A stretch of 64,000 nucleotides of DNA from assembly GCA_005503165.1 (NCBI GenBank), contig SCNT01000021.1, positions 1 through 64,000 of the forward strand, given 5' to 3'. The stretch comes from Sphingomonadaceae bacterium 3R27E2-A. GTDB taxonomy: Bacteria; Pseudomonadota; Alphaproteobacteria; Sphingomonadales; Sphingomonadaceae. The notes under the pieces are model-generated. The model saw only the letters and a list, made by a program, of their open reading frames with translations, did not search any database and was not told where the DNA came from. Below, piece after piece: positions 1 through 8,142 of the stretch (position 1 is its first letter; each line of letters opens with the position of its first letter). The position numbers and the translations under genes are program-made.

Positions 1-82
1 AGGCACCCGACCCGGACATCATCATGAGGCCATGACCTCGAAAAGGACCATGACCCCGGTTCGGATCAATACACAGGCTTGA

Positions 83-451
83 CAGAAACCCGCAATTAAA
101 GGGCCGTTTGACAGGCTGATCGACGTTCTTTGGCTCGAGCACTCGACCGCTATGGTCGCGGCGGCATTCGAAGTAGAGCATTCGACATCCATTTATTCCG
201 GAATTGTCCGCATGCTCGATCTCGCCCTGAGCAGCGAGAATCTTCATTTATCGACGGCACTTTTCCTTGTTGCACCTGACGCCCGAGAAGCAGATGTCCG
301 CGCCCAGCTCCGACGCCCGGCATTCAGCCGGATCGGAGACCTCGACATCTCCTACCTGCCGTATAGCGAACTCGAGCGGCACCAGACCGCCATCGCCCGC
401 TTCGGATCGGGTCTGAAGGCGATTAAGGCGATTGCGCATCAATTGCCTTGA
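83..451 (+). pseudogene. C-terminal fragment of a restriction-endonuclease-like protein
   Basis: The open frame runs from just after a stop at 80-82 to 451. The first ATG is at 152, but similarity-like sequence (FDRLIDVLWLEHSTA) precedes it, so the real protein began further upstream. The stretch AAFEVEHSTSIYSGIVRML, followed by LFLVAPDAREADVRAQLRRPAF, recalls the C-terminal domain of restriction-endonuclease-like proteins, with an E-x-E pair that may be catalytic. This family link is from memory. The in-frame stop at 80-82 and lack of an N-terminal domain suggest a truncated remnant. A short real gene starting at 152 cannot be excluded. Confidence 0.45.
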
Positions 452-766
452 GGCTCCGAAAAAAGGGTTCCGTTCCAAACCAATCGACCATTGCATCGTT
501 GCGATGTTCGCGGGGCTCGAAAGACACATAAATTTCGCGCGCTGCAGGCGTTCAGGATCAGACTGCTCTGATCTGCTCGTGGAAATCGCCCTGACCCGCT
601 CAGCGTCCCATCGTCCTTGTTCCCGATGTGGCCATGCGACAGCGCCCCTGGAGTGACGAGCATACGATGACCTGCGTCCAGAAGAGATATTCCTCCCGGG
701 CACGTTAGCGCCCGGGAGGACCGACGGCCGTAGGGGTGCCGCCGGGGACCTCGCAGAACGAGGAGC
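452..766. other. Non-coding stretch between the fragment and the TonB receptor
   Basis: No convincing coding frame is seen. The only structure recognised is the hairpin at 692-719, listed separately, just beyond the stop codon of the minus-strand receptor gene. Confidence 0.5.
692..719 (-). terminator. Terminator-like hairpin after the TonB receptor gene
   Basis: Perfect 10-bp arms CCTCCCGGGC (692-701) and GCCCGGGAGG (710-719) enclose an 8-nt loop about 50 nt past the receptor stop codon. There is no clear T-tract, so termination is inferred from stem strength and position. Confidence 0.55.
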
Positions 767-2881
767 TCAGAAGAAATAGCGCAGCTGCAGGCCGTACTGA
801 CGCGGCTCGCCGTAGATGTAGAGCGGCAGGGTCGGATTCGAAACACCGGTCGCGTCCGTCCCGATCGTGCTGTAGCTCACATATCGCTCGTCGGTCAGGT
901 TTCGGCCATAAAGCGCAATTTCCCAAGCCTCGCTCCCAGGCTGCCATGCAACACGACCGTTGACGAGTGTCGTAGCGTTTCCTGAGAAGAGCGGATTGTT
1001 GTTTGGCTTGAAAAAGACGCTGTCGCGCCATGACACATCGGTCCGCAATGACAGTGTTCCATCTCCAAGTGGTGCCTTATATTCGCCGCCAAGAGTGACG
1101 TTCCATTGCGGCGCATTCGGCAGGCGGTTGCCCCTGAGGCTTCCGCCAACATCATCAAAATAGACGTCGTAGCGGGCATCGAGATAAGCGATCGTCGATG
1201 TGAGCGTCAGCCGATCAAGCGGGCGCGCCATGAGCTCCGCCTCGACCCCCTTGATTGTCGCCTTGCCGGCATTGGTCGTGCTGGCGACGCCATTATTATA
1301 TTCGACCACCTGAAGATTGGTATAATCATAATAGAAGGCCGAGAAGTTTGCCCGAAGCCGCCGGTCGAGGAGGGTCGATTTCAGGCCCACCTCATAGCTC
1401 CAAACATATTCAGGAAGAAAGGGCCGCCCGTCGCCCAGCTGGAATCCGCCCGATTTGAACCCGCGGGTTGCCGATGCATAAACCATGACATCAGCGGCAA
1501 CGTCGTAATCGATCCCGATTTTTGGAGTCCAGGCGGTCCAGGATGATTTGGGCTGACCGGCATCGACCTGATTTCCGTTCAGCAATACCCGATATGCGAA
1601 ATCCTTTTTCTCGTAGGAGTATCGGAGCCCCCCGGTCAGTCGGAGGCGGTCGATGAGTTCGTAGCTCGCTTGACCGAAAAGCGCGAACGCGTTCGTCGTG
1701 TTGCTTTCCGGAATCGCGAGCCGACGGCTCGGCTCAATGATTCGTATTTCGTCATTGCCCTTTTCATTGAGATAGAAGGCTCCGACGATCCAGCGCAGCT
1801 TGTCCGCATCATTGTTGAGGAGTTGGAACTCCTGCGTGAAACTGCGGGAACGTTCGTAAAATTCGATATCGCGGAGGAAGAGGTCAGTCGAGTCAACGTC
1901 GAGCGCCTGGACGACCTTGCTCTTGCGCAACGCCGTGATCGAGCGAAGCGTGACCGGGCCGCCGTCCCAGTTCATCGTCGAGGAGACGCCCCAAGCATCG
2001 ACATCGTAACGCGGCAGACGGTCGAGCGCGGCTTCTTTGTCATTGGCTGGGATCGTTGCACCCGCATCGATGAAACCCTGTGGATAGAAGGGGCGGACAG
2101 AGCGCGCGCCGGTCTCGCGATCGCGGCTGGCATCCGCCCGCAGCACGATCTCAAGACGGTCGCTAGCGTCGATCGCAAGCGTCAATCGTCCGGCGAGATT
2201 GTCTTCATTCTGGTATCGCCGCCCCGAGACGATGTCGCGGTAGATGCCTTCGCGCTGGTTAGCGAGCAACGTTATGCGGCCCCGGACGCGTTCACCGAGC
2301 GGCCCAGAAATCGTCCCGCTGGCGGAGCGCTTCTCATAATTGCCGATAGTGAGTCCAAGCGTACCGCTCAGTTCGTCGGTCGGCATTTTGGAGATGATAT
2401 TGAGCGTGCCGCCCGCAGAGTTGCGACCAAAAAGTACGCCTTGTGGGCCGCGCAGCACCTCTATGCGTTCGACGTCGAACAAGTCTTGATAGCTCGTTGT
2501 GGGGCGCGAGATATAGACGCCGTCGTAATGAACCGTCGTGCTGGGGTCGGTTGCGACACCAAACGCGGAAGTCCCAATCCCGCGAATATTGATGATCGCC
2601 ATCGAATCGTTGGTAATCGAAACACCGGGAACGAAAAATTGCAGGTCTTCGACATTGGAAATCCCATTCGCGGTGAGCGCCTCGCCGGTCATCGCTGTGA
2701 CCGAGACGGGAACAGACTGCAAATTTTCCTCGCGCTTCTCGGCCGTTACGATGATCTCGGCGAGGCCGTCCGACTGGGCTTCCTGAGCCTGCACGGGAAA
2801 CGCGACCGCCATCGCAATCGCCGCCATCGAGCTTCGCTGCATTGCGCGCTTCGTCGACGAATAACAGTATAATTTGTTCAT
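767..2881 (-). CDS. TonB-dependent outer membrane receptor
   Basis: The 704-residue protein has a signal peptide ending near AFPVQAQ, then a TonB-box-like segment (AEIIVTAEKREENLQSVPVS). A plug domain follows (about residues 50-170, with DLQFFVPGVS and RIEVLRGPQGVLFGRNSAGG), then a long beta-barrel ending in the terminal aromatic residues LRYFF. Such receptors import siderophores, cobalamin, metal complexes or plant-derived compounds across the outer membrane using TonB energy. The substrate cannot be told from sequence. ATG at 2881 puts the signal peptide at the expected place. It stands alone, with a terminator hairpin downstream, and its neighbours do not reveal a substrate. Confidence 0.9.
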   Translation of the reverse strand: MNKLYCYSSTKRAMQRSSMAAIAMAVAFPVQAQEAQSDGLAEIIVTAEKREENLQSVPVSVTAMTGEALTANGISNVEDLQFFVPGVSITNDSMAIINIRGIGTSAFGVATDPSTTVHYDGVYISRPTTSYQDLFDVERIEVLRGPQGVLFGRNSAGGTLNIISKMPTDELSGTLGLTIGNYEKRSASGTISGPLGERVRGRITLLANQREGIYRDIVSGRRYQNEDNLAGRLTLAIDASDRLEIVLRADASRDRETGARSVRPFYPQGFIDAGATIPANDKEAALDRLPRYDVDAWGVSSTMNWDGGPVTLRSITALRKSKVVQALDVDSTDLFLRDIEFYERSRSFTQEFQLLNNDADKLRWIVGAFYLNEKGNDEIRIIEPSRRLAIPESNTTNAFALFGQASYELIDRLRLTGGLRYSYEKKDFAYRVLLNGNQVDAGQPKSSWTAWTPKIGIDYDVAADVMVYASATRGFKSGGFQLGDGRPFLPEYVWSYEVGLKSTLLDRRLRANFSAFYYDYTNLQVVEYNNGVASTTNAGKATIKGVEAELMARPLDRLTLTSTIAYLDARYDVYFDDVGGSLRGNRLPNAPQWNVTLGGEYKAPLGDGTLSLRTDVSWRDSVFFKPNNNPLFSGNATTLVNGRVAWQPGSEAWEIALYGRNLTDERYVSYSTIGTDATGVSNPTLPLYIYGEPRQYGLQLRYFF

Positions 2882-3526
2882 TATGCTTCCCCTGTTTCGA
2901 AGAGCTGCCCTTTCGCGCAGCCCAAATGAGTTTCGGGGAAGTCGAGGACAAAAATATGCATGCCCGGAAACCGCTGCTTACGGCTTCCGGGTTCAAGCAC
3001 CCAACATCCCCTACTGACATTGATTACGCACCAGAACGACTCATCCCTCAAAAATGGTTCGGGGGACGTAAAACCGACGGAATTGGGCTCCCCGATTTGT
3101 TCAGATCGCCAGGATGAAGTTGATCCGGAACGCCCCAAGGCTCCTACGTTCATCCAGAAGCGGCGCTTTTCGCTCTGCTCCTCATCGGAGCCTTGGTCGG
3201 CGCCGTGCACGTGACGCAATCACTCGCCTGACCCTATGGTCAGGTCCTCCTCGTGGAAGCCTATTTGTTCGCCCTGATGCCGGTCCTCGCCGCGGCGATT
3301 CGATGGCGCCTGACCCAGGCACTCCGGACAGCCGTCGCAACGCCGGGCGCGGCAGCGGCGAGACACTGCGGCTGCGATCCGCGCTAGCCTTCAGCTCGAT
3401 GTCGCAGCCGGAGTTACCATCCCATCGCTTGTAGCCGGGATGCTGGAACCATTTGCGACCGATTGACACCAGTTTGAGGGAGGTGAGACGGGCCGTCAGC
3501 ACCATCCGCCCCCAAGACCAGTCGGG
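2882..3526. other. Intergenic stretch with receptor upstream region and a decayed gene
   Basis: This 645-nt stretch carries the upstream region of the TonB receptor and a decayed CopD-like frame at about 3130-3390. Between about 3390 and 3505 a minus-strand frame reads SIGRKWFQHPGYKRWDGNSG, which I could not assign. No intact gene is seen. Confidence 0.5.
3136..3393 (+). pseudogene. Decayed CopD-like copper resistance membrane protein remnant
   Basis: One plus-strand frame reads LFALLLIGALVGAVHVTQSLA, an in-frame TGA (3230-3232), then PYGQVLLVEAYLFALMP and VLAAAIRWRLTQALR. CopD-family inner membrane copper proteins carry a helix, then PYG-x-LLL-x-K, a helix and NR-x-RL in this order. The match with a stop in the middle and K-to-E and NR-to-IR changes suggests a decayed copD tail. 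No start or ribosome binding site is visible. The family assignment is from memory of CopD sequences and is tentative. Confidence 0.4.
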
Positions 3527-3925
3527 CTAGATCTGCTCGAACGCCGCTATGATCGGGCAGTGGAGCGTGTCGGCGGCAGCGCATTGGCGCGACAGGCCCA
3601 TGAGCGCGCGCCGCGCCACATCGAGTTCGGCGATCGTCTTTTCGATCGCCGCGATGCGCGCGTCGGCCAGTTCGCGCGCTCGCGCGCGATCGCTCGACGC
3701 GTCGAGTTCGAGCAGTTCGGCGATCTCGGTGAGCGTAAATCCCGCTGCCTGTGCCGATTTGATGAAGCGCAGACGGCGCAGAACCGCCTCGTCGTAACGC
3801 CGGACTCGGCCTTCCGACGGGGCGCTGGCCGACTGAGGCGGAACGGGCAACAGGCCGCGGCGTTGGTAATAGCGGATCGTCTCGACATTGACGCCGCCCT
3901 GCCGGGCAAGCTGGCCGATGGTCAT
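3527..3925 (-). CDS. MerR-family metal-responsive regulator
   Basis: The 132-residue protein starts with a winged-helix domain (MTIGQLARQGGVNVETIRYYQRRGLL), continues through a dimerisation helix and ends in a metal-loop region. The loop has two cysteines in QCAAADTLHCPIIAAF, spaced eight residues apart as in CueR rather than nine as in MerR. The third MerR cysteine (Cys82 of Tn501 MerR) is replaced by Arg. The sensed ion is therefore unlikely to be bound exactly as in MerR, and copper or silver is possible. The ATG at 3925 was chosen over a TTG at 3934 because it gives the standard MerR N-terminus. It diverges from the glutaredoxin-MauE gene, with a mer-like operator between them. Confidence 0.88.
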   Translation of the reverse strand: MTIGQLARQGGVNVETIRYYQRRGLLPVPPQSASAPSEGRVRRYDEAVLRRLRFIKSAQAAGFTLTEIAELLELDASSDRARARELADARIAAIEKTIAELDVARRALMGLSRQCAAADTLHCPIIAAFEQI

Positions 3926-3938
3926 GTCACGCAAGGCC

Positions 3939-3970
3939 TTGACTCCGTACTATGGTACGGAGCCTATATA
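3939..3970 (+). promoter_or_regulatory. MerR-type promoter/operator for the glutaredoxin-MauE gene
   Basis: A -35 element TTGACT (3939-3944) and a -10 TATATA (3965-3970) are 20 nt apart, the long spacing typical of MerR-activated promoters. Within the spacer lies a perfect dyad, CTCCGTAC (3943-3950) and GTACGGAG (3955-3962), almost identical to the Tn501 mer operator arms. It lies 36 nt before the ATG at 4006 and immediately upstream of the divergent regulator. Confidence 0.85.
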
Positions 3971-4005
3971 GCGGGAAGCGATCGGGAATCAAGAAAGGCG
4001 AATCG

Positions 4006-4827
4006 ATGAATATGCAGGTTCAGCGCGCGAACGAAAGCGCGCCAGCGCACACTGGTGCGGCGGTTTCGGGCAAGCCGCGGGCGACCATCTATCGCATGGT
4101 GATGGAGCAGCATATCTGCCCCTATGGCCTGAAGGCGCTGCATCTGTTGCGCAGCCGCGGCTATGACGTCGAGGATGTCTGGCTGACGACCCGCGAGGAA
4201 ACCGACGCATTCAAGGCGAAACATGGCGTCGCGACGACGCCGCAGACCTTCATCGAAGGCGAGCGGATCGGCGGTCTTGACGATCTGAGGCGCCATCTCG
4301 GTCTGAAAGTCCGCGATCCTAAGGCGCTTACCTATAAGCCCGTCATCGCGCTCTTCTCTATCACCGCGCTGATGGCGCTGGCCGCCAGCCAAGCGGTGTC
4401 GGGCACGCCCTTCACAATCCGTGCCGCCGAATGGTTTATCGGGTTCAGCATGGCGTTGCTTGCCTTCCTCAAGCTCCGCGACATCGAGAGCTTCTCGAGC
4501 ATGTTCCTGAACTATGACTTGCTCGCCAAACGCTGGGTACCCTATGCTACCATCTATCCCTTTGCGGAGGGTCTTGCCGGCATCCTGATGATTTCTGGCG
4601 CGCTGAACTGGATATCGATTCCGGTGGCGCTGTTCATCGGGATCATCGGCGCCGTGTCGGTGTTCAAGGCGGTGTATATCGACAAGCGCGAACTCAAATG
4701 CGCCTGCGTCGGCGGCGACAGCAATGTGCCGCTGGGTTTCATCTCACTGACCGAAAATCTGATGATGATCGCCATGGCGCTGTGGATGCTGGTCGCGCCC
4801 GCCGTCATGACAATGGGCCATTCTTAA
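4006..4827 (+). CDS. Glutaredoxin-like / MauE-like membrane fusion protein
   Basis: This 273-residue protein joins two parts. Residues about 30-100 form a glutaredoxin-like fold with an active-site-like ICPYGLKAL segment (one cysteine instead of CxxC) and TTPQTFIEGERIGG, the usual cis-Pro region. Residues about 110-270 contain four to five membrane helices resembling MauE/DoxX-type proteins, plus a CAC motif (ELKCACVGGDSNVPLG). MauE-type proteins serve thiol/disulfide transfer in methylamine dehydrogenase maturation; here the role is unknown. ATG 4006 follows AAGAAAGG. Control by the mer-like promoter implies a role in thiol-binding metal stress. Confidence 0.8.
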   Translation: MNMQVQRANESAPAHTGAAVSGKPRATIYRMVMEQHICPYGLKALHLLRSRGYDVEDVWLTTREETDAFKAKHGVATTPQTFIEGERIGGLDDLRRHLGLKVRDPKALTYKPVIALFSITALMALAASQAVSGTPFTIRAAEWFIGFSMALLAFLKLRDIESFSSMFLNYDLLAKRWVPYATIYPFAEGLAGILMISGALNWISIPVALFIGIIGAVSVFKAVYIDKRELKCACVGGDSNVPLGFISLTENLMMIAMALWMLVAPAVMTMGHS

Positions 4828-4929
4828 CGGGTCCGGCGTAACCACGACGGGACAGTCGGCGAACAAGTGAGCGGGATCTCCACCCCGGTTTAGATTGACG
4901 CCAAGTTTGACAAGGATCATGCTTCGACC

Positions 4930-5292
4930 GTGAAACGCTGGCTCACCTTTCTACTTCTTGTCGGAGCCTTACTCGGCCTTCTGGCGCAGGAGACCGCATT
5001 CGCCTCGGCGCCCGCGCTCCCGTCGGCCGAGACGGCGTTCGCGGCGGCGATGAGCGACGAATGCGCGGAGATGATGGGGATTAAAAAATCCCAGAAGAGC
5101 GCTCCGTGCAAGGGCCTCACGCTCGACTGCATCGCCAAGATGGGCTGCGCGCTACCGCCCGCCGTCGTCTCTCCGGCTACCCCCCTTGCCGAAAAGACAT
5201 TTGTCGCCGGCTCTTTCGATCCGCTTCCTGTCCGGCGCCTCGCCGGAAGAACATTCGGCCCCGAACCCGACCCGCCCCTATTTCTTGCCTGA
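4930..5292 (+). CDS. Small secreted cysteine-containing protein, unknown
   Basis: The 120-residue product starts at GTG 4930. Its hydrophobic signal peptide (WLTFLLLVGALLGLLAQ) ends near AFASA. The mature part has four cysteines (DECAEMM, APCKG, LDCIA, MGCAL) with methionines nearby, and a proline-rich tail. No family is recognised. It lies ahead of a copper-type RND efflux operon, so a periplasmic metal-binding or sensing role is plausible by context only. Confidence 0.6.
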   Translation: MKRWLTFLLLVGALLGLLAQETAFASAPALPSAETAFAAAMSDECAEMMGIKKSQKSAPCKGLTLDCIAKMGCALPPAVVSPATPLAEKTFVAGSFDPLPVRRLAGRTFGPEPDPPLFLA

Positions 5293-5356
5293 ATTGCCGA
5301 CGCGCACCGGCTCGTCCCGGCGCGCGGTTTCACGCTTTTCAATCAAGGAATTCAAC

Positions 5357-5623
5357 ATGAAACCGTTTTTTGCCGTTGCCGCGCTCGCGGCAGCAACGCT
5401 TGCCGCTCCCGTCCTCGCCCAAGAACCGTCCGGCGGCCATCATGAATGGCAGACCCGCCAGGTGCCAGGGCCGAACAAGTCCAATACCACCTCGCGAGTC
5501 CGCGTCTGGGTCAAGGACAAGCCGGGACAGATGGCGCATTGCGACTGCGACATGATGAAGGTGAGTCCGGCGGACTGCATGAAGAATATGTCCGGCGACC
5601 AAAGGATGCCCCCGCAAGGGTAA
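5357..5623 (+). CDS. Small secreted Cys/Met/His protein, unknown
   Basis: The 88-residue protein has a signal peptide (FFAVAALAAATLAAPVLAQ) and a mature part with HHEW near the start and HCDCDMMKVSPADCMKNM near the end. That cluster of Cys, Met and His is typical of periplasmic copper or silver ligands. ATG 5357 gives the complete signal peptide. A hairpin separates it from the TolC-type gene. The function is inferred from composition and position; no known family was recognised. Confidence 0.65.
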   Translation: MKPFFAVAALAAATLAAPVLAQEPSGGHHEWQTRQVPGPNKSNTTSRVRVWVKDKPGQMAHCDCDMMKVSPADCMKNMSGDQRMPPQG

Positions 5624-5634
5624 CGGTCTTTCTT

Positions 5635-5656
5635 CCCCGGCGTACAGACGCCGGGG
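5635..5656 (+). terminator. Hairpin between the small secreted gene and the efflux operon
   Basis: Arms CCCCGGCGT (5635-5643) and ACGCCGGGG (5648-5656) form a perfect 9-bp stem with a 4-nt loop, 34 nt before the TolC-type ATG. It could terminate or attenuate transcription, reducing pump expression relative to the small upstream genes. Confidence 0.5.
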
Positions 5657-5689
5657 AGGCTTTCGCCCAGTCCACAGCAGGGGGACATC

Positions 5690-6916
5690 ATGCGCCCATA
5701 TTTTACGGCAGCCTTGCTTGCGCTGCCCTCGGCTCTTCACGCCGAGCCGATGACGCTCGATTCGGCGCTCAGCCGAGCAGCATCGGAGGCACCCGAACTG
5801 CAAAGCCGCGAAGCGGGCGTCGACGCCGCCCAATCGGCGGCGATCGCCGCCGACCGGCTGCCCGACCCGAAACTCAATATCGTTCTGCAGGATTTCCCGG
5901 TGACAGGGCCCGATGCGGGGCGGTTCAATCGCGACGATTTCACGATGCAGGTCATCGGCGTCAGCCAGGATTTTCCGAACCCCGCCAAGCGCCGCGCGCG
6001 CGCGACGAGGGCGCAGGCCGACATCGGAATCGCCCGCGCCGAAGAAGCGGTCACCGCGCAGGACATCAGGCTCGCGACCGCACTTGCCTGGGTCGATCTC
6101 TTCTACGCCAAGAAGCGCCTGAAGGAACTCGACCTGCTCGATATCGGCCTCGAAGACCTTCAATCGACCGTGACCGCGCGGCTTGCCAGCGGTGCGGCGC
6201 GCCCGGCGCAGGCGCTCGAACCCGACCAGCTTCGCGCCGCGATCAACGATCGCCGTAGCACGCTTGCCGCCGAGATCGCCCGCGCCCGCGCGCAGCTCGC
6301 GCGCTTTACCGGCGACCCCGCCGCTGACACGCTCGGCGACTTGCCGCCGCAAATGATCGACGAGCAGCGATTGCGCGCCGGGATCGACGCCCTGCCAAGG
6401 CTGCGCGCCCTCGATGCCCGCGCCATCGCGGCCGATGCCGAGACCGGCCTCGCGCGCGCCGACAAGCGGCCCGACTGGAGCGTCAACGCCGCCTATGGCC
6501 GCCGCGAGCCCAATTATGGTGATCTCGTCACGGTGGGCGTCACGGTCGACCTGCCCTTCTTCTCGAAAAAGCGGCAGGACCCGAAGATCGCCGCGCGCGC
6601 CAGTGAAGCGACGCGCGCGCGCCTCGACCGCGAGGCTGCCAAGCGCGACATCGCGGCGGCGCTCGACGCCGATCTCGCCGATCACCGCATGCATCATGAG
6701 CAGCTCGCCAATGCTCGCACGCGGCTCGTGCCGCTCGCGAAGAAGCGCGCCGAGCTCGACCTTGCAAGCTACGCGGCCGGAAAGCTCGACCTCGGGACTG
6801 CGCTCCTGTCGACCCTCACACTCGCCGAGGCCGAAGTCGATGCGCTCGCACGCGAAGCCGAGGTCGCGCGCGACGCGATCCGGATCAATTACATCTATGG
6901 GGAGGCAGGTCGATGA
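5690..6916 (+). CDS. TolC-family outer membrane factor of a copper/silver RND system (CusC/CzcC-type)
   Basis: The 408-residue protein has a signal peptide (FTAALLALPSALHAE) and the alpha-helical barrel pattern of outer membrane efflux proteins: two repeats starting MTLDSALSRAASEAPELQSR and later LDLGTALLSTLTLAEAEVDAL. It would form the outer membrane duct for the downstream adaptor and pump. Its stop overlaps the next start (ATGA at 6913-6916), showing translational coupling. Confidence 0.88.
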   Translation: MRPYFTAALLALPSALHAEPMTLDSALSRAASEAPELQSREAGVDAAQSAAIAADRLPDPKLNIVLQDFPVTGPDAGRFNRDDFTMQVIGVSQDFPNPAKRRARATRAQADIGIARAEEAVTAQDIRLATALAWVDLFYAKKRLKELDLLDIGLEDLQSTVTARLASGAARPAQALEPDQLRAAINDRRSTLAAEIARARAQLARFTGDPAADTLGDLPPQMIDEQRLRAGIDALPRLRALDARAIAADAETGLARADKRPDWSVNAAYGRREPNYGDLVTVGVTVDLPFFSKKRQDPKIAARASEATRARLDREAAKRDIAAALDADLADHRMHHEQLANARTRLVPLAKKRAELDLASYAAGKLDLGTALLSTLTLAEAEVDALAREAEVARDAIRINYIYGEAGR

Positions 6917-8142
6917 CCGGTGCAACATCAGCGGCGCGGTGGCGCGTCGCTATTCTAGCCGCGGGACTGATCGCGGGCAGCGGGGGCTACTGGCTGGGAC
7001 AGCGCGGCCAGAGCGATGCGCCAAGCGAGGCCGCAGGCAGCGGCGGGCGCAAGATCCTCTATTATTATGATCCGATGTTCCCGAACCAGAAGTTCGACAA
7101 GCCCGGCAAGTCGCCCTTCATGGATATGCAACTCGAGCCCAAATATGCCGACGAGGGCAATGGCGCCGCACCCGGTGTGTCGGTCGATCCGGCCGCAAGG
7201 CAAAGCCTCGGCATAAGGGTAGTCGCTGCTGAAATGGGAAACCTTGCCGCGACCTTCGACGTCAATGGCAGCATCGATTTCAACCAGCGCGACGTCGCGA
7301 TCGTCCAGGCACGCTCGGGCGGCTTCGTCGAGCGCGTCTATCGCCTCGCGCCCGGCGATGTGATCGGGGCCGGCGCGCCGATCGCCGACCTGCAATTGCC
7401 TGAATGGGGCAGCGCCCAGACCGAATATCTGAGCGTTAAAAAGCTCGGAAGGCCAGAGCTCACGGCGGCCGCGAGGCAGCGGCTGCGGCTGATGGGCATG
7501 CCAGAGGGGGTGATATCCGAGGTCGACCGGACCGGGCGCACGGGCGGCAGGCTGACCGTCCGCGCGCCGATCGGCGGGGTCGTCCAGACGCTGAATGCAC
7601 GCGCGGGCGTGACACTCGCCTCCGGGCAAACGCTCGCCGAAATCTCGGGACTCGGCACGGTATGGCTCAACGCTGCGCTTCCCGAAGCGCAGGCCGGACT
7701 GGTGAAGATCGGCCAGCGAGCGACCGCGAAGCTCACCGCCTTTCCCGGCGAGAGCTTCGCCGGCAGGGTCGTCGCGATCCTGCCGACCGCATCGGCCGAC
7801 AGCCGGACGCTGACGGTGCGCGTCGAACTCGCCAATCGTGGCGGGCGCCTCCGCCCCGGCATGTTCGCGGCGGTGGCGCTTGGCGGCGACGCCAAACCGG
7901 CGCTACTGGTGCCGAGCGAAGCGGTGATCCGCACGGGCACGCGCAGCATCGTGATGCTCGAGAAGGGCGACGGACGCTACCATCCCGCCGAAGTGGTCGC
8001 GGGACGCGAGGGCGGCGGCAAGACCGAGATATTGCGGGGGCTCGCTCCCGGCGAGAAGGTCGTCGCATCGGGCCAGTTCCTGCTCGATTCCGAGGCCAGC
8101 CTGACCGGCCTTACGGTCCGCCCGCTGGAGCCCGCGCAATGA
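6913..8142 (+). CDS. CusB-type RND periplasmic adaptor with heavy-metal-binding domain
   Basis: The 409-residue membrane fusion protein has an N-terminal anchor ([17 protein letters not shown]). A heavy-metal-binding domain follows at about residues 45-75 ([14 protein letters not shown], then [14 protein letters not shown]), where the Met and Tyr pattern matches CusB-type copper and silver adaptors. The barrel-sandwich and beta-barrel domains come next ([33 protein letters not shown]). It links the TolC-type duct to the pump and overlaps both neighbours by 4 nt. Confidence 0.9.
   Translation: MTGATSAARWRVAILAAGLIAGSGGYWLGQRGQSDAPSEAAGSGGRKILYYYDPMFPNQKFDKPGKSPFMDMQLEPKYADEGNGAAPGVSVDPAARQSLGIRVVAAEMGNLAATFDVNGSIDFNQRDVAIVQARSGGFVERVYRLAPGDVIGAGAPIADLQLPEWGSAQTEYLSVKKLGRPELTAAARQRLRLMGMPEGVISEVDRTGRTGGRLTVRAPIGGVVQTLNARAGVTLASGQTLAEISGLGTVWLNAALPEAQAGLVKIGQRATAKLTAFPGESFAGRVVAILPTASADSRTLTVRVELANRGGRLRPGMFAAVALGGDAKPALLVPSEAVIRTGTRSIVMLEKGDGRYHPAEVVAGREGGGKTEILRGLAPGEKVVASGQFLLDSEASLTGLTVRPLEPAQ

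Noticed and set aside
7662-8138. Upstream extension of the CusA-type frame
   Set aside because: The extension overlaps the adaptor gene and reads as low-complexity Arg-rich sequence; the pump N-terminus starts at 8139.
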